Below the pieces are notes generated by a model, which was given only the letters and a program-made list of their open reading frames with translations, was not told the origin of the DNA and made no database searches. The position numbers were made by a program, and so were the translations under genes. 48,224 nucleotides of DNA from Clostridium thailandense. GTDB taxonomy: Bacteria; Bacillota; Clostridia; Clostridiales; Clostridiaceae. This document shows positions 35,579 to 44,601 of this stretch, in pieces (the stretch's first letter is position 1; the number at the start of each line of letters is the position of its first letter). The stretch is from positions 1-48,224 of the forward strand of contig NZ_JAEEGC010000101.1 in assembly GCF_019207025.1 (NCBI RefSeq), in the 5' to 3' direction.

Positions 35579-36904
35579 GTGAATAAATTGAAAGTTGGGC
35601 TTATAAGTTTAGGCTGTGATAAAAATAGGATTGATTCTGAAATTATCCTAAGTCATATAAATATGGATAATATTATAGTTAATAATCCTAAGGAAGCAGA
35701 TATTATAATTGTAAATACTTGTGGATTTATTGAATCTGCAAAGCAGGAATCTATAGATACTATACTTGAGATGTCAAAGTATAAGGAAAGATATAATTGT
35801 AAGCTGATTGTGGTTACAGGATGTTTAACTCAAAGGTATGGCAAAGAACTTATGGAACTTTTGCCTGAAATAGATATAATGCTAGGAGTAAATGATTATG
35901 CCAAGCTAAATGAAAGTATAAAGAACTGTATGGAAAACAAAAACTCTAAATTTTATAGTTGCAACTATAGTGATTCGAGTATAAATGAAGGAAAAAGGAT
36001 TCTTACTACAGCCCCACATACTGCATATTTGAGGATTTCTGAGGGCTGTGATAACTTTTGCACTTACTGCATAATTCCCAAAATTAGGGGTAAATATAGA
36101 AGTAGAAACATAGAAAGTATATTAGAAGAGGCTAAGAGTTTAGCAAGTCAGGGAGTAAAAGAAATCATAGTTGTTGCACAGGATACTACTAGGTATGGCA
36201 TCGATATATATGGTGAGAGAATGCTTTCAAAGCTTATAAGAGAAATATCTAATATTGAAGAAATACAATGGATAAGAATATTATATTGTTACCCGGAAGA
36301 AATTACAGATGAATTAATAAATGAAATAGCGAATAATAATAAAGTATGTAATTACTTAGATATTCCTATACAACACATAAGTGATGATGTATTAAAACTT
36401 ATGGGCAGAAGAGGAAGAAAAAGAGAAATAATAAACAATTTAAATAAGCTAAGAGATAAAATACATGATATAGCAATAAGAACATCTATAATTGTAGGTT
36501 TTCCTGGGGAAAGTGAAGAAAATTTTGATGAATTAAAACATTTTATAAAAGAGATAAGATTTGATAAGCTAGGTGTATTCAAATATTCTCAAGAAGAAGG
36601 TACACCAGCAGCGGAAATGGAAAATCAAATAGATGAGGATACAAAGAAAAAGCGTGAAGAGGAGCTAATGCTTATTCAACAAGATATATCAAAAGAAATT
36701 AATACTAGTAAAATAAATAGAATTTATGAAGTTCTTATTGAAGGAAAAGAAAAAGAATTATGGTATGGTAGAAGTTATGAGATGGCTCCAGAAATAGATG
36801 GATTAATTTATTGTGAAAGTGATAAAAATTTAGCAATAGGAGATATAGTGAAAATTAAGATCACTAATAGCTCTGAATATGATTTAATGGGAGTTGTTAT
36901 GTAA
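35579..36904 (+). CDS. rimO: Ribosomal protein S12 methylthiotransferase RimO
   Basis: RimO is a radical-SAM enzyme that methylthiolates an aspartate of ribosomal protein S12. The 441 residues contain the UPF0004 domain with cluster cysteines C13, C48 and C82, the radical-[11 protein letters not shown] motif (C157, C161, C164), and a C-terminal TRAM domain. [15 protein letters not shown] at the start is closer to RimO than to MiaB. The start is GTG, with AGGAGG before it. The stop codon TAA shares its last base with the pgsA ATG, indicating translational coupling. Confidence 0.95.
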   Translation: MNKLKVGLISLGCDKNRIDSEIILSHINMDNIIVNNPKEADIIIVNTCGFIESAKQESIDTILEMSKYKERYNCKLIVVTGCLTQRYGKELMELLPEIDIMLGVNDYAKLNESIKNCMENKNSKFYSCNYSDSSINEGKRILTTAPHTAYLRISEGCDNFCTYCIIPKIRGKYRSRNIESILEEAKSLASQGVKEIIVVAQDTTRYGIDIYGERMLSKLIREISNIEEIQWIRILYCYPEEITDELINEIANNNKVCNYLDIPIQHISDDVLKLMGRRGRKREIINNLNKLRDKIHDIAIRTSIIVGFPGESEENFDELKHFIKEIRFDKLGVFKYSQEEGTPAAEMENQIDEDTKKKREEELMLIQQDISKEINTSKINRIYEVLIEGKEKELWYGRSYEMAPEIDGLIYCESDKNLAIGDIVKIKITNSSEYDLMGVVM

Positions 36905-37491
36905 TGAATCTTGCAAATAAACTTACATTACTTAGAATACTTTTAGTTCCGTTTTTTTTAATATTTATTACTATTAAAGATATTCCTTATGGTAAGCCAA
37001 TTGCAATAGCTATTTTTGTAATTGCTTCTATTACAGACAAATTAGATGGATACATAGCAAGAAGTAGAAATCAAATAACTAGATTTGGTAAGTTTATGGA
37101 TCCATTAGCTGATAAACTTTTAGTTACAGCTGCTCTAATTTCTCTTGTAGAGTTTCATATTATACCAGCTTGGGCAGCTATGATAATTGTAGCAAGGGAA
37201 TTTGCAGTAACTGGTCTAAGATCAATTGCAGCAGCAGAAGGCATAGTTATTGCTGCAAGTAATTGGGGAAAAGCTAAAACTGTAACTCAAATAATTGCTA
37301 TTATAATGGCATTAATAAACTTAAATTATAATCATATATCTCTTGGTATAATCAAAAAGTATATAACTTATCCTCATAGATTTCTAATTATAGCAACAGA
37401 TGTTGCTATGGCAGTGGCAATAGCTATAACCATAATTTCAGGTGTGGATTATTTTGTTAAAAACAAAGATGTGGTGAGGACTGATAGATAA
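36904..37491 (+). CDS. pgsA: CDP-diacylglycerol-glycerol-3-phosphate 3-phosphatidyltransferase
   Basis: PgsA makes phosphatidylglycerol phosphate, the committed step of anionic phospholipid synthesis, using CDP-diacylglycerol from CdsA. This 195-residue membrane protein shows the complete CDP-alcohol phosphotransferase motif: D45, D48, G49, A52, R53, G62, D66 and D70 in the exact spacing. About four to five hydrophobic helices are visible. Its ATG overlaps the rimO stop by one base. A terminator follows at 37567-37592. Confidence 0.96.
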   Translation: MNLANKLTLLRILLVPFFLIFITIKDIPYGKPIAIAIFVIASITDKLDGYIARSRNQITRFGKFMDPLADKLLVTAALISLVEFHIIPAWAAMIIVAREFAVTGLRSIAAAEGIVIAASNWGKAKTVTQIIAIIMALINLNYNHISLGIIKKYITYPHRFLIIATDVAMAVAIAITIISGVDYFVKNKDVVRTDR

Positions 37492-37566
37492 AAGATTTTG
37501 AACGGAATATAAAGTTATTGAAATTGATTGGTTAAATATCTTTAATTTGTCTATAATTAAAGATAG

Positions 37567-37597
37567 AAAGTTCCTGACTTTCAGGAACTTTTATTTT
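37567..37597 (+). terminator. Terminator after pgsA
   Basis: AAAGTTCCTGA (37567-37577) and TCAGGAACTTT (37581-37591) pair perfectly with a 3-nt loop, then TTATTTT. Confidence 0.88.
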
Positions 37598-37630
37598 GCA
37601 CAAAGATAACTATAAAATTAATTCATTTAG

Positions 37631-37659
37631 TTGACCGCAAATAGAATATGTTATATAAT
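37631..37659 (+). promoter_or_regulatory. Promoter of recA
   Basis: TTGACC (37631-37636), exactly 17 nt, TATAAT (37654-37659): near-consensus sigma-A promoter, immediately upstream of a LexA box. Confidence 0.8.
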
Positions 37660-37665
37660 AATTAG

Positions 37666-37679
37666 AGAACAGGTGTTCG
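37666..37679 (+). promoter_or_regulatory. LexA (SOS) box at recA
   Basis: AGAACAGGTGTTCG contains the Gram-positive LexA core GAAC-N4-GTTC. It covers the predicted transcription start, so bound LexA would block initiation; DNA damage would release it. Confidence 0.8.
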
Positions 37680-37700
37680 AATAGAAAGGAAGTGAATTCC

Positions 37701-38771
37701 ATGGGGAATATTAATAGTGAGAAATTAAAAGCTTTAGAAGCAGCTATGGGTCAAATAGAGAAACAATTTGGAAAAGGTTCTATAATGAAACTAGGTGAGC
37801 ATAGCATATTAAATGTTGATGCCGTATCAACAGGATGTCTTGATCTTGACATAGCGTTAGGTATCGGTGGGGTTCCTAGAGGAAGAGTTATAGAGATATT
37901 TGGACCTGAATCTTCAGGTAAAACTACTGTAGCTTTGCATATAGTTGCTGAAGCTCAAAAATCAGGTGGAACAGCAGCATTTATAGATGCAGAGCATGCA
38001 CTTGACCCTGCATATGCGAAAAACTTAGGAGTAGATATAGAAAACTTAATAGTATCACAACCAGATACAGGAGAGCAGGCGCTAGAAATAGCTGAAGCAT
38101 TAGTAAGATCAGGAGCAATAGATGTAATAGTTGTAGATTCAGTAGCAGCTTTAGTTCCTAAAGCAGAAATAGAAGGAGAAATGGGAGATTCACATGTTGG
38201 ATTACAGGCTAGACTTATGTCTCAGGCCTTAAGAAAACTCACTGGATCTATAAATAAATCGAAATGTGTTACTATATTTATAAACCAATTAAGAGAAAAA
38301 GTTGGAATTATGTTTGGTAATCCTGAAACAACTCCAGGAGGAAGAGCGTTGAAATTCTATGCTTCAGTAAGAATGGATGTTAGAAGAATAGATTCAATAA
38401 AACAAGGTGATGATATCGTTGGTAATAGAACAAAGGTTAAAGTTACTAAAAACAAAGTTGCACCACCTTTTAAACAAGCTGAATTTGACATTATGTATAA
38501 TCAGGGAATATCAAGGGAAGGTAATGTTCTTGATGTAGGAGTTAGAGAAGAATTAGTACAAAAAAGCGGTGCATGGTTCTCATATAAGGAAACTAGACTA
38601 GGACAAGGAAGAGAAAATGCAAAACAATTTTTAAGGGAAAATCCTGAGATTTTATATGAAATAGAAAATAAAATCAGAGAAAAATATGAATTGCCTTTAG
38701 CTTCAGTTAAACCTTCAGATAATAGTAAACCAGATAATAAAAAGCAGGAAACAGAAGTTAAAAGCGAATAA
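37701..38771 (+). CDS. recA: Recombinase RecA
   Basis: A 356-residue RecA, the strand-exchange ATPase and SOS co-protease. Walker A GPESSGKT is at 68-75, with [19 protein letters not shown] as the Walker B region, [17 protein letters not shown] as the L1/L2 neighbourhood, and an acidic, lysine-rich C-terminal tail. A GTG three codons upstream (37692) is rejected because AAAGGA directly abuts it; that site stands 10 nt before the ATG at 37701. A LexA box sits on the promoter. DprA (3935-5023) is its expected partner. Confidence 0.98.
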   Translation: MGNINSEKLKALEAAMGQIEKQFGKGSIMKLGEHSILNVDAVSTGCLDLDIALGIGGVPRGRVIEIFGPESSGKTTVALHIVAEAQKSGGTAAFIDAEHALDPAYAKNLGVDIENLIVSQPDTGEQALEIAEALVRSGAIDVIVVDSVAALVPKAEIEGEMGDSHVGLQARLMSQALRKLTGSINKSKCVTIFINQLREKVGIMFGNPETTPGGRALKFYASVRMDVRRIDSIKQGDDIVGNRTKVKVTKNKVAPPFKQAEFDIMYNQGISREGNVLDVGVREELVQKSGAWFSYKETRLGQGRENAKQFLRENPEILYEIENKIREKYELPLASVKPSDNSKPDNKKQETEVKSE

Positions 38772-38779
38772 TTATCTGC

Positions 38780-38811
38780 AAAATCGCAAGTATTTAAATA
38801 CTTGCGATTTT
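38780..38811. terminator. Bidirectional-looking terminator after recA (32-bp perfect palindrome)
   Basis: Positions 38780-38795 are the exact reverse complement of 38796-38811, starting AAAATCGCAAG and ending CTTGCGATTTT. As RNA it forms a long stem ending in Us on either strand. Confidence 0.85.
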
Positions 38812-38881
38812 ATAGCATGAATGTAATTTCTGAATTTAAATATATATTAGTAGGCAAAATAATTAATAGAAAACTATAAAC

Positions 38882-38910
38882 TTGACAATATGAGAAATAT
38901 AATATAAAAT
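38882..38910 (+). promoter_or_regulatory. Promoter of rny
   Basis: TTGACA (38882-38887), exactly 17 nt, TAAAAT (38905-38910). It predicts a leader of about 115 nt, beginning with a small hairpin (GACAAA/TTTGTC near 38914-38931). Confidence 0.8.
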
Positions 38911-39031
38911 TAAGACAAATTCTGGTTTGTCATTTGCTTAGTAGTTACCAGTTGAATAAATATGACACCTTTTCTATGCTTGCATATTTGACTAAATTAT
39001 AGATACACAAATAAGCGAAGGAGGTGTTCAT

Positions 39032-40573
39032 GTGAGTGGAATATATATTGAAATTATTTTTGGTATAGTAATAGCAATTGGTTTATTTATTGGATTTTAT
39101 ATAACTAAAAATAAAGCTGATGCTATAAAATCACAGGCTCTTGAAGAGTCTCATAGATTGAAAGAAGAAGCTGAAAGAAATGCTGAATCTAAAAAGAAAG
39201 AAGCCATTCTAGAAGCTAAAGAAGAAGTTCATAGATTGAGATCAGATTTTGAGAGGGAATCAAGAGATAGAAGAAACGAGGTACAAAGGCTTGAAAGAAG
39301 AATAATTCAGAGAGAAGAATTACTTGATAAAAAGAGTGATACGCTTGAGAAAAGAGAAGATAGCCTAAATAAAAAGCAACAAGAAATTAGTGAATTGCAA
39401 GCAAGTATAGAAGAATTGTATGAAAAACAAAGAGAAGAACTTCAAAGATTGTCAGGATTAACATCTGAAGAAGCTAAGGAACTTTTATTGGAAGAAATTA
39501 ACAAGGAAATTAAACATGAAGCGGCAATAATGATTAAAGAAGTGGAAGCAAAGGCTAAAGAAGAAGCTGACAAAAAAGCACGAGAAATTATAACTTGTGC
39601 TATACAACGATGTGCAGCAGATCATGTAGCTGAGACTACAGTTCATGTTGTTGCTCTTCCTAATGATGAAATGAAAGGAAGAATAATTGGAAGAGAAGGT
39701 AGGAACATAAGGACATTGGAAACCTTAACAGGTGTGGATTTAATAATAGACGATACACCTGAGGCAGTAATTCTTTCAGGATTTGATCCAATAAGAAGAG
39801 AAGTGGCAAGAATAGCTTTAGAAAAGCTGATAATTGATGGAAGAATTCATCCGGCAAGAATTGAGGAAATGGTTGAGAAGGCTAAAAAAGAAGTTGAAAA
39901 TGATATCAAAGAAGAAGGAGAACAAGCAACTTTTGAAACTGGAGTACATGGTCTTCATTCAGAATTAATAAAATTATTAGGAAGATTAAAATACAGAACC
40001 AGTTATGGGCAGAATGTTTTAAAGCATTCTATAGAAGTTTCATATCTAGCTGGTCTCATGGCTTCAGAACTTGGTATTGACCCTACTTTGGCTAAGAGGG
40101 CAGGATTACTTCATGACATTGGTAAATCAGTGGATCACGAGGTTGAAGGACCACATGCAATTATAGGAGCAGAAGTTGCAAAGAAATATCGTGAATCTTC
40201 AGTAATAGTTAATGCTATTGCTGCTCACCATGGTGATGTAGAGTTTCAATCTTTAGAAGCTGTGCTTGTTCAGGCTGCAGATGCAATATCAGCTGCTAGA
40301 CCAGGAGCAAGAAGAGAAACATTAGAAGCTTATATTAAGCGTCTAGAGAAATTAGAAGAGATAGCAAATACATGTGAAGGCGTAGAGAAGTCATATGCCA
40401 TTCAAGCAGGTAGAGAGCTTAGGATTATGATAAAACCAGAAGATGTTGACGATGCAGGGGCTGTTGAAATGGCGAGGAACATAGCTAAGAGAATTGAAAG
40501 CGAGCTAGAATATCCAGGCCAGATAAAGGTAAATGTTATAAGAGAAACCCGTGCAATCGAATACGCAAAGTAA
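39032..40573 (+). CDS. rny: Ribonuclease Y
   Basis: RNase Y is the membrane-tethered endoribonuclease that starts mRNA decay in many Firmicutes. The 513-residue protein has one N-terminal membrane helix (about 5-24), a long charged coiled coil (about 28-185), a KH domain with [10 protein letters not shown] at 217-226, and an HD domain with H362-D363 in [12 protein letters not shown]. The start is GTG: GGAGG stands 7 nt upstream, and the ATG overlapping it leads straight into a stop. The gene is single between strong terminators. PNPase (26831-28969) is its expected partner in decay. Confidence 0.97.
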   Translation: MSGIYIEIIFGIVIAIGLFIGFYITKNKADAIKSQALEESHRLKEEAERNAESKKKEAILEAKEEVHRLRSDFERESRDRRNEVQRLERRIIQREELLDKKSDTLEKREDSLNKKQQEISELQASIEELYEKQREELQRLSGLTSEEAKELLLEEINKEIKHEAAIMIKEVEAKAKEEADKKAREIITCAIQRCAADHVAETTVHVVALPNDEMKGRIIGREGRNIRTLETLTGVDLIIDDTPEAVILSGFDPIRREVARIALEKLIIDGRIHPARIEEMVEKAKKEVENDIKEEGEQATFETGVHGLHSELIKLLGRLKYRTSYGQNVLKHSIEVSYLAGLMASELGIDPTLAKRAGLLHDIGKSVDHEVEGPHAIIGAEVAKKYRESSVIVNAIAAHHGDVEFQSLEAVLVQAADAISAARPGARRETLEAYIKRLEKLEEIANTCEGVEKSYAIQAGRELRIMIKPEDVDDAGAVEMARNIAKRIESELEYPGQIKVNVIRETRAIEYAK

Positions 40574-40590
40574 TTAAACAAGATAGCAAT

Positions 40591-40653
40591 ATTCCTTTTA
40601 AGTTTTGTAAAATGTGAAACCTTTACAAATTTTAAAAGGAATTTTTAATTTTT
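40591..40653 (+). terminator. Terminator after rny
   Basis: A 21-nt arm at 40591-40611 pairs with 40622-40642 at 19 of 21 positions, followed by TTTTTAATTTTTT. The distal arm overlaps the candidate sigma-H -35 of spoVS. Confidence 0.85.
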
Positions 40654-40661
40654 TGTAGAAT
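40637..40661 (+). promoter_or_regulatory. Candidate sigma-H promoter of spoVS
   Basis: AGGAATT (40637-40643), 13 nt, AGAAT (40657-40661) fits the sigma-H consensus AGGAwwT-N12-14-RGAAT. spoVS in Bacillus subtilis is sigma-H dependent. Confidence 0.65.
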
Positions 40662-40718
40662 ATTATACAGTAAAAATAATAACAAATAGAGTTAATTATA
40701 GTATATAGGAGGTTCAGT

Positions 40719-40979
40719 ATGGAAGTATTAAAAGTTTCAGCAAAGTCAAACCCAAATTCGGTGGCAGGAGCTCTAGCAGGAGTATTAAGAGAAAGGGGAG
40801 CAGCAGAGATTCAGGCTATAGGTGCAGGTGCTTTAAATCAAGCAATTAAAGCAGTTGCTATTGCGAGAGGATTTGTTGCGCCAAGTGGAATAGATTTAAT
40901 TTGTATACCAGCATTTACTGACATTGAAATAGATGGTGAGGAAAGAACTGCAATTAAGTTAATAGTGCAGCCAAGATAA
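40719..40979 (+). CDS. spoVS: Stage V sporulation protein S
   Basis: An 86-residue SpoVS, an Alba-superfamily relative that affects coat assembly and septation in Bacillus sporulation. It is nearly invariant across sporeformers: MEVLKVSAKSNPNSVAGALAG in outline, the RERGAAEIQAIGAGALNQAIKAV block and the FVAPSGIDLICIPAFTDIEIDG block are all visible. Ribosome binding site TAGGAGG. The upstream region carries a sigma-H-like promoter that overlaps the rny terminator. It follows rny, as in Bacillus (rny-ymdB-spoVS) but without ymdB. Confidence 0.97.
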   Translation: MEVLKVSAKSNPNSVAGALAGVLRERGAAEIQAIGAGALNQAIKAVAIARGFVAPSGIDLICIPAFTDIEIDGEERTAIKLIVQPR

Positions 40980-41008
40980 ACAAATAGAAAAAATAAATAT
41001 AATTTGTT

Positions 41009-41047
41009 AAAGGGGACTTGAATTTAGATCGGGTCCTTTTATTTATT
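41009..41047 (+). terminator. Terminator after spoVS
   Basis: AAAGGGGAC pairs imperfectly (G-U pairs) with GGTCCTTTT, followed by ATTTATT. Confidence 0.6.
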
Positions 41048-41073
41048 ATTAAAATATGTTAAATTAAAGGATG

Positions 41074-41101
41074 TTGACTATATCATAAGCTATGATAAAA
41101 T
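41074..41101 (+). promoter_or_regulatory. Promoter of the UbiA/GT-C cassette with internal dyad
   Basis: TTGACT (41074-41079), 16 nt, TAAAAT (41096-41101). Inside lies a perfect dyad, TATCATA (41081-41087), AGC, TATGATA (41091-41097), covering the spacer and entering the -10. This is the position of a repressor operator. Confidence 0.65.
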
Positions 41102-41164
41102 GTAAAAGGTATGGATTAAAACAAATTAATATATAAGTTTTAGTTAAACTATAAGGAGGAAACC

Positions 41165-42031
41165 ATGGACGTAAAAGCATTATTACAGTTGATGAGGCCT
41201 AAGCAGTGGATTAAGAATTTTTTTGTATTTGCAGCAATAACTTTTTCAGGAAATTTTTTTAATACAAAGATACTATACTTAAATATCGTAACGTTTATTT
41301 TATTTTGTTTAACAGCATCTTCTATTTATATATTGAATGATATTGTAGACATTGAAAAAGATAGGTGCCATCCTGACAAGAAAAAAAGGCCACTCCCTAG
41401 CGGAAGAGTTTCTTTAAAGGCGGCTATAATATTGGACATACTAATTGTTTTTTGTGTGTCATATTTCTCCTACACAATGTTAAATATAAAAATATTAAGT
41501 ATATTATTTATCTATTTATTTATTAATGTACTTTATTCTTTCAAATTAAAAAATATAGTTATAATAGATGTAATGATAATAACTTTTGGATTTGTCTTAA
41601 GAGTTGAGAGTGGAAGTTTAGCTACAGGAGTTCAAGTTTCTCCATGGTTATTTTTATGTACTATATTATTAGCATTATTTTTAGCACTTAATAAAAGAAA
41701 AAGTGAAATAATTACCTTAAAGGATAAAAGTGGATCTCACAGAAAGATATTAGAAGAATACTCTATTGAAATGTTAGATAAAATGCTTATTATAGTAACA
41801 CCATCTATACTAATGGCATACTGTCTATATACGTTTAGTTCTGTTCAAAGTAAGACTATGATATTTACAATACCTTTTGTATTATACGGAATTTTTAGAT
41901 ATGAGTATCTTGTGGATAAAAAGAACGTTGGTGGAAAGCCAGAAGATGTATTTGGAAAGGATATACCGTTTTTAGTGAATATGGTATTGTGGATAACTGC
42001 TATTTTAACCATTATATACTTAAAGTTATAG
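41165..42031 (+). CDS. UbiA-family phosphoribosyl-polyprenol phosphate synthase
   Basis: A 288-residue integral membrane prenyltransferase with about eight hydrophobic helices. The first Asp-rich motif is NDIVDIEKDRCHPDKKKRPL (N58, D59, D62, D66), a form diagnostic of decaprenyl-phosphate phosphoribosyltransferase (Rv3806c type) rather than quinone or heme UbiA; the second region DVMIITFGFVLRVESG (about 135-150) also fits. The family transfers 5-phosphoribose from PRPP to polyprenyl phosphate. In mycobacteria this starts arabinan synthesis. Ribosome binding site AAGGAGG. It heads a cassette with a GT-C transferase and a small transporter, suggesting a lipid-linked pentose for surface glycosylation; that is inference. 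Confidence 0.85.
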   Translation: MDVKALLQLMRPKQWIKNFFVFAAITFSGNFFNTKILYLNIVTFILFCLTASSIYILNDIVDIEKDRCHPDKKKRPLPSGRVSLKAAIILDILIVFCVSYFSYTMLNIKILSILFIYLFINVLYSFKLKNIVIIDVMIITFGFVLRVESGSLATGVQVSPWLFLCTILLALFLALNKRKSEIITLKDKSGSHRKILEEYSIEMLDKMLIIVTPSILMAYCLYTFSSVQSKTMIFTIPFVLYGIFRYEYLVDKKNVGGKPEDVFGKDIPFLVNMVLWITAILTIIYLKL

Positions 42032-42048
42032 AAAGGATATTAAATTAT

Positions 42049-43302
42049 ATGGAGAATAAAAACGTAAGAATAGATACATATTATAAAATAATATTAATTA
42101 TTAGTTTGTGCTTATCTATAATGTGGATATTGCTAATAAGAACGAAACCATTTTCAGACTTTGAATACTATTATAATTTAGCAATTGACATAGCTAATGG
42201 CATGCCCTGGGGTGATACGTATACATCTGTTGGGTATCCCATAGTTCTTGGTGGGATTTTTAAAATATTTGGTTCAAGTTTAATTTCGGCTCAGATATTT
42301 AATTTAATTCTTGCATTTATATCCGATTTTTCTCTTTTGATGATACTCAAAAAATTGGACATAAGTGAAATGCAAAAAAGAGTTATATTTACTATATTTG
42401 CATTTATGCCCAATAATATTGTATATAATAGCATGATTGCTACTGAAGTATTATTTACCACAATAATTTTGCTTATAACAAATATTTTTTTAGGAAAAGG
42501 CAAATTTAAATACATATGGATAGGAATACTTACCGGACTTAATACGATGATAAAACCTTTTTTTATAGTGTTTTTCTTTGCAATATTTATCGTTGAGATA
42601 TTAAAAGAAAGGAAACTAATAAAGCCTTTAAAGAATTCTTTTATAGTTTTAGTTATATGTTGTATAGTAATTTCACCATGGATTTATAGAAATACTAAGC
42701 TTATGGGGCAGTTTACATTTGTATCAAACAATGGGGGAATAGTTTTATATATTAACAACAATTCGCAAAATAATAAAGGCAGATGGATGGCTGCTAGTGA
42801 TGTTGAAAATTCTATAGTAAAAAAACCAGAGTATGAAAAAGCAAACATGACCGAAAAAAATAAGATGCTTGGGACAGCTGCTAAAAAGTGGATCAGAAAT
42901 CATCCAAAGGAATTTGTTGTTCTGGGATTTAAAAGACTTTATAATACATATCTTTGGGGTGATGATGTATTATACAGCACATATGGAAGCAATTTAAGTG
43001 AAAATGTTAAAGAAATAATTTTTACTGTATCCAATGATATTAGGAGTATATTATTTGTGCCTGCTATAATATATATATTAGTTTACAGCTTTCTAATTTT
43101 AAAAGCTATTATTTTTGGAGCAACCAACCAGTTAAATAGATTTACATTATATACTGTAATAGTATTTTTTATGTTTACTTCAGTATATTTTGTTACGGAA
43201 GGACAAGGTAGATATGCTTTCCCTGAAATATTTATAATGATATATTGTTTTTCTCAGTTTATTAAAACTTCAATCTTGAAAATAAAGGAGTTATTCTTAT
43301 GA
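42049..43302 (+). CDS. GT-C fold glycosyltransferase (ArnT/PMT-like)
   Basis: A 418-residue polytopic protein with about ten or more hydrophobic helices. The first extracytoplasmic loop carries FSDFEYYYNLA (D37, E39), the place of the acidic catalytic motif in GT-C enzymes, which use polyprenyl-phosphate sugars. The gene architecture resembles ArnT/PMT-type dolichyl-mannosyltransferase families (a NIVYNSMIATEVLFTT helix, then HPKEFVVLGFKRLYNTYLWG in the late loop). Acceptor and sugar are unknown. The long frame starts at 41989 inside the UbiA gene, but AAAGGA before the ATG at 42049 and the UbiA stop make that start better. It overlaps the transporter gene by 4 nt (ATGA). Confidence 0.8.
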   Translation: MENKNVRIDTYYKIILIISLCLSIMWILLIRTKPFSDFEYYYNLAIDIANGMPWGDTYTSVGYPIVLGGIFKIFGSSLISAQIFNLILAFISDFSLLMILKKLDISEMQKRVIFTIFAFMPNNIVYNSMIATEVLFTTIILLITNIFLGKGKFKYIWIGILTGLNTMIKPFFIVFFFAIFIVEILKERKLIKPLKNSFIVLVICCIVISPWIYRNTKLMGQFTFVSNNGGIVLYINNNSQNNKGRWMAASDVENSIVKKPEYEKANMTEKNKMLGTAAKKWIRNHPKEFVVLGFKRLYNTYLWGDDVLYSTYGSNLSENVKEIIFTVSNDIRSILFVPAIIYILVYSFLILKAIIFGATNQLNRFTLYTVIVFFMFTSVYFVTEGQGRYAFPEIFIMIYCFSQFIKTSILKIKELFL

Positions 43303-43655
43303 TATGGCTAATTTTAACATCAGTTTTTTTAGGTGCCGTGGGACAAGTTTTGGTTAAGTATGGAGCAGTAAATCTTCAGTTGAATTTTGCTGCAAAATAT
43401 ATAATTCCAAGTATATTAGATATAATGAAGAATGTTCCTGTAATGCTTGGAATTATATCCTATGGCTTAAGTTTTTTGATTTGGATAAAAGTTTTAAGTA
43501 AAGTTGAGTTAAGTTATGCATATCCTATGGTTAGTATAGGATATATATTGATTATGTTTTTTTCCTATTTTATATTTAAAGAAAACATTTCATTTATGAG
43601 ATTAATAGGAGTAATTTTTATTATAATAGGAGTTATATTAGTTGCAAAAAGTTAA
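43299..43655 (+). CDS. Small EamA/SMR-type membrane transporter (ArnE-like)
   Basis: A 118-residue protein of four hydrophobic helices of the small multidrug resistance/EamA fold, with GAVGQVLVKYGAVNL in helix 1 and the LSKVELSYAYPMVSIGYIL block near the middle, typical of half-size proteins such as ArnE/ArnF, which flip undecaprenyl-phosphate-aminoarabinose. Such half-units dimerise. It overlaps the GT-C gene by 4 nt, so it is likely translated with it and may flip the lipid-linked sugar across the membrane. A multidrug-export role cannot be excluded from sequence alone. Confidence 0.78.
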   Translation: MIWLILTSVFLGAVGQVLVKYGAVNLQLNFAAKYIIPSILDIMKNVPVMLGIISYGLSFLIWIKVLSKVELSYAYPMVSIGYILIMFFSYFIFKENISFMRLIGVIFIIIGVILVAKS

Positions 43656-43670
43656 AAATATATTATATAA

Positions 43671-43699
43671 TTGATAATTAAGTGAAATGGTGATATATT
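43671..43699 (+). promoter_or_regulatory. Promoter candidate for the PHP gene
   Basis: TTGATA (43671-43676), 17 nt, TATATT (43694-43699), 44 nt before the chosen ATG. Confidence 0.5.
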
Positions 43700-43743
43700 G
43701 TAGTAAATAGATTTTGTTATATTTTGAGAAAATGGGTGATATA

Positions 43744-44601
43744 ATGCTATATGCAGATTTACACATTCACTCTAACTATTCTGATGGTAAATTTTCACCA
43801 GAAAAAATAGTTGACCTATCAAAAAGAAAAAATATAAAATATATTTCTATAACAGATCATGATACAATTGATTCTCAATATATAGTTAATGATACAAGCA
43901 TAAAAAATATAAATATAATTCCGGGTTTGGAGATAAGTTCTCAATACAAGGATTCAGAAATTCACATTTTAGCATATTTTATTGATTTAGAAAATAAAAA
44001 TTTAAAAAATAGTCTAAATAATATTAAATACAGCAGGCAAGAACGAGTAAGACGGATAATAAGTAAGTTGAATGATTTGAATATAGATATAAATATTGAG
44101 GACATAGATAAAGAAGATTACAATAAATCTATAGGAAGACCTCATATTGCAAAAGTTCTTGTCGATAAAGGATTAGTAGGAAGTATTAAAGAAGCATTTC
44201 AAAAATATCTAATGAAAAACAGACCTGCATTCGTTGAAAGATGTAAGATAGATTATAAAGAAGCTTTAAAGCTTATATTAGATGCAAAAGGTGTACCAAT
44301 ATTGGCGCACCCAGGAGAAATATATAGAAATATAAATATAGAAAGTATAATAAAAGATTTAAAGATGTACGGTTTAAAAGGTATAGAAGTGTTTCATCCA
44401 TCACATTCTCCCAAAACTATAAACAATTTTTATAATTTAGCTAAAAAGTATTCAATGGCAATTACTGGAGGGAGTGATTGTCATGGTAATAAAATGAATG
44501 GAGAATATATGTTAGGTACTATTGGTATAAATGAAACTTTAACTCATAAATTTTTAAAATCAAATTATAAGAACTTACGGGATATGGAGGAAGCAAAATG
44601 A
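43744..44601 (+). CDS. PHP-domain metal-dependent phosphoesterase
   Basis: A 285-residue PHP protein with HIHSNYSDG (H7, H9, D14), ITDHDT (D38, H39), GLEIS (E63), HILAYF, AHPGE near 192 and a C-terminal GGSDCHG, together the full set of metal ligands for a trinuclear centre. The family, sometimes called YciV/TrpH-like, hydrolyses small phosphates such as 3',5'-nucleotide bisphosphates (RNase AM type) or short RNA 5' ends. A longer frame begins at 43714, but GGGTGAT directly precedes the ATG at 43744, and MLYADLHIHS matches family starts. It overlaps the aminotransferase gene by 4 nt. Confidence 0.9.
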   Translation: MLYADLHIHSNYSDGKFSPEKIVDLSKRKNIKYISITDHDTIDSQYIVNDTSIKNINIIPGLEISSQYKDSEIHILAYFIDLENKNLKNSLNNIKYSRQERVRRIISKLNDLNIDINIEDIDKEDYNKSIGRPHIAKVLVDKGLVGSIKEAFQKYLMKNRPAFVERCKIDYKEALKLILDAKGVPILAHPGEIYRNINIESIIKDLKMYGLKGIEVFHPSHSPKTINNFYNLAKKYSMAITGGSDCHGNKMNGEYMLGTIGINETLTHKFLKSNYKNLRDMEEAK

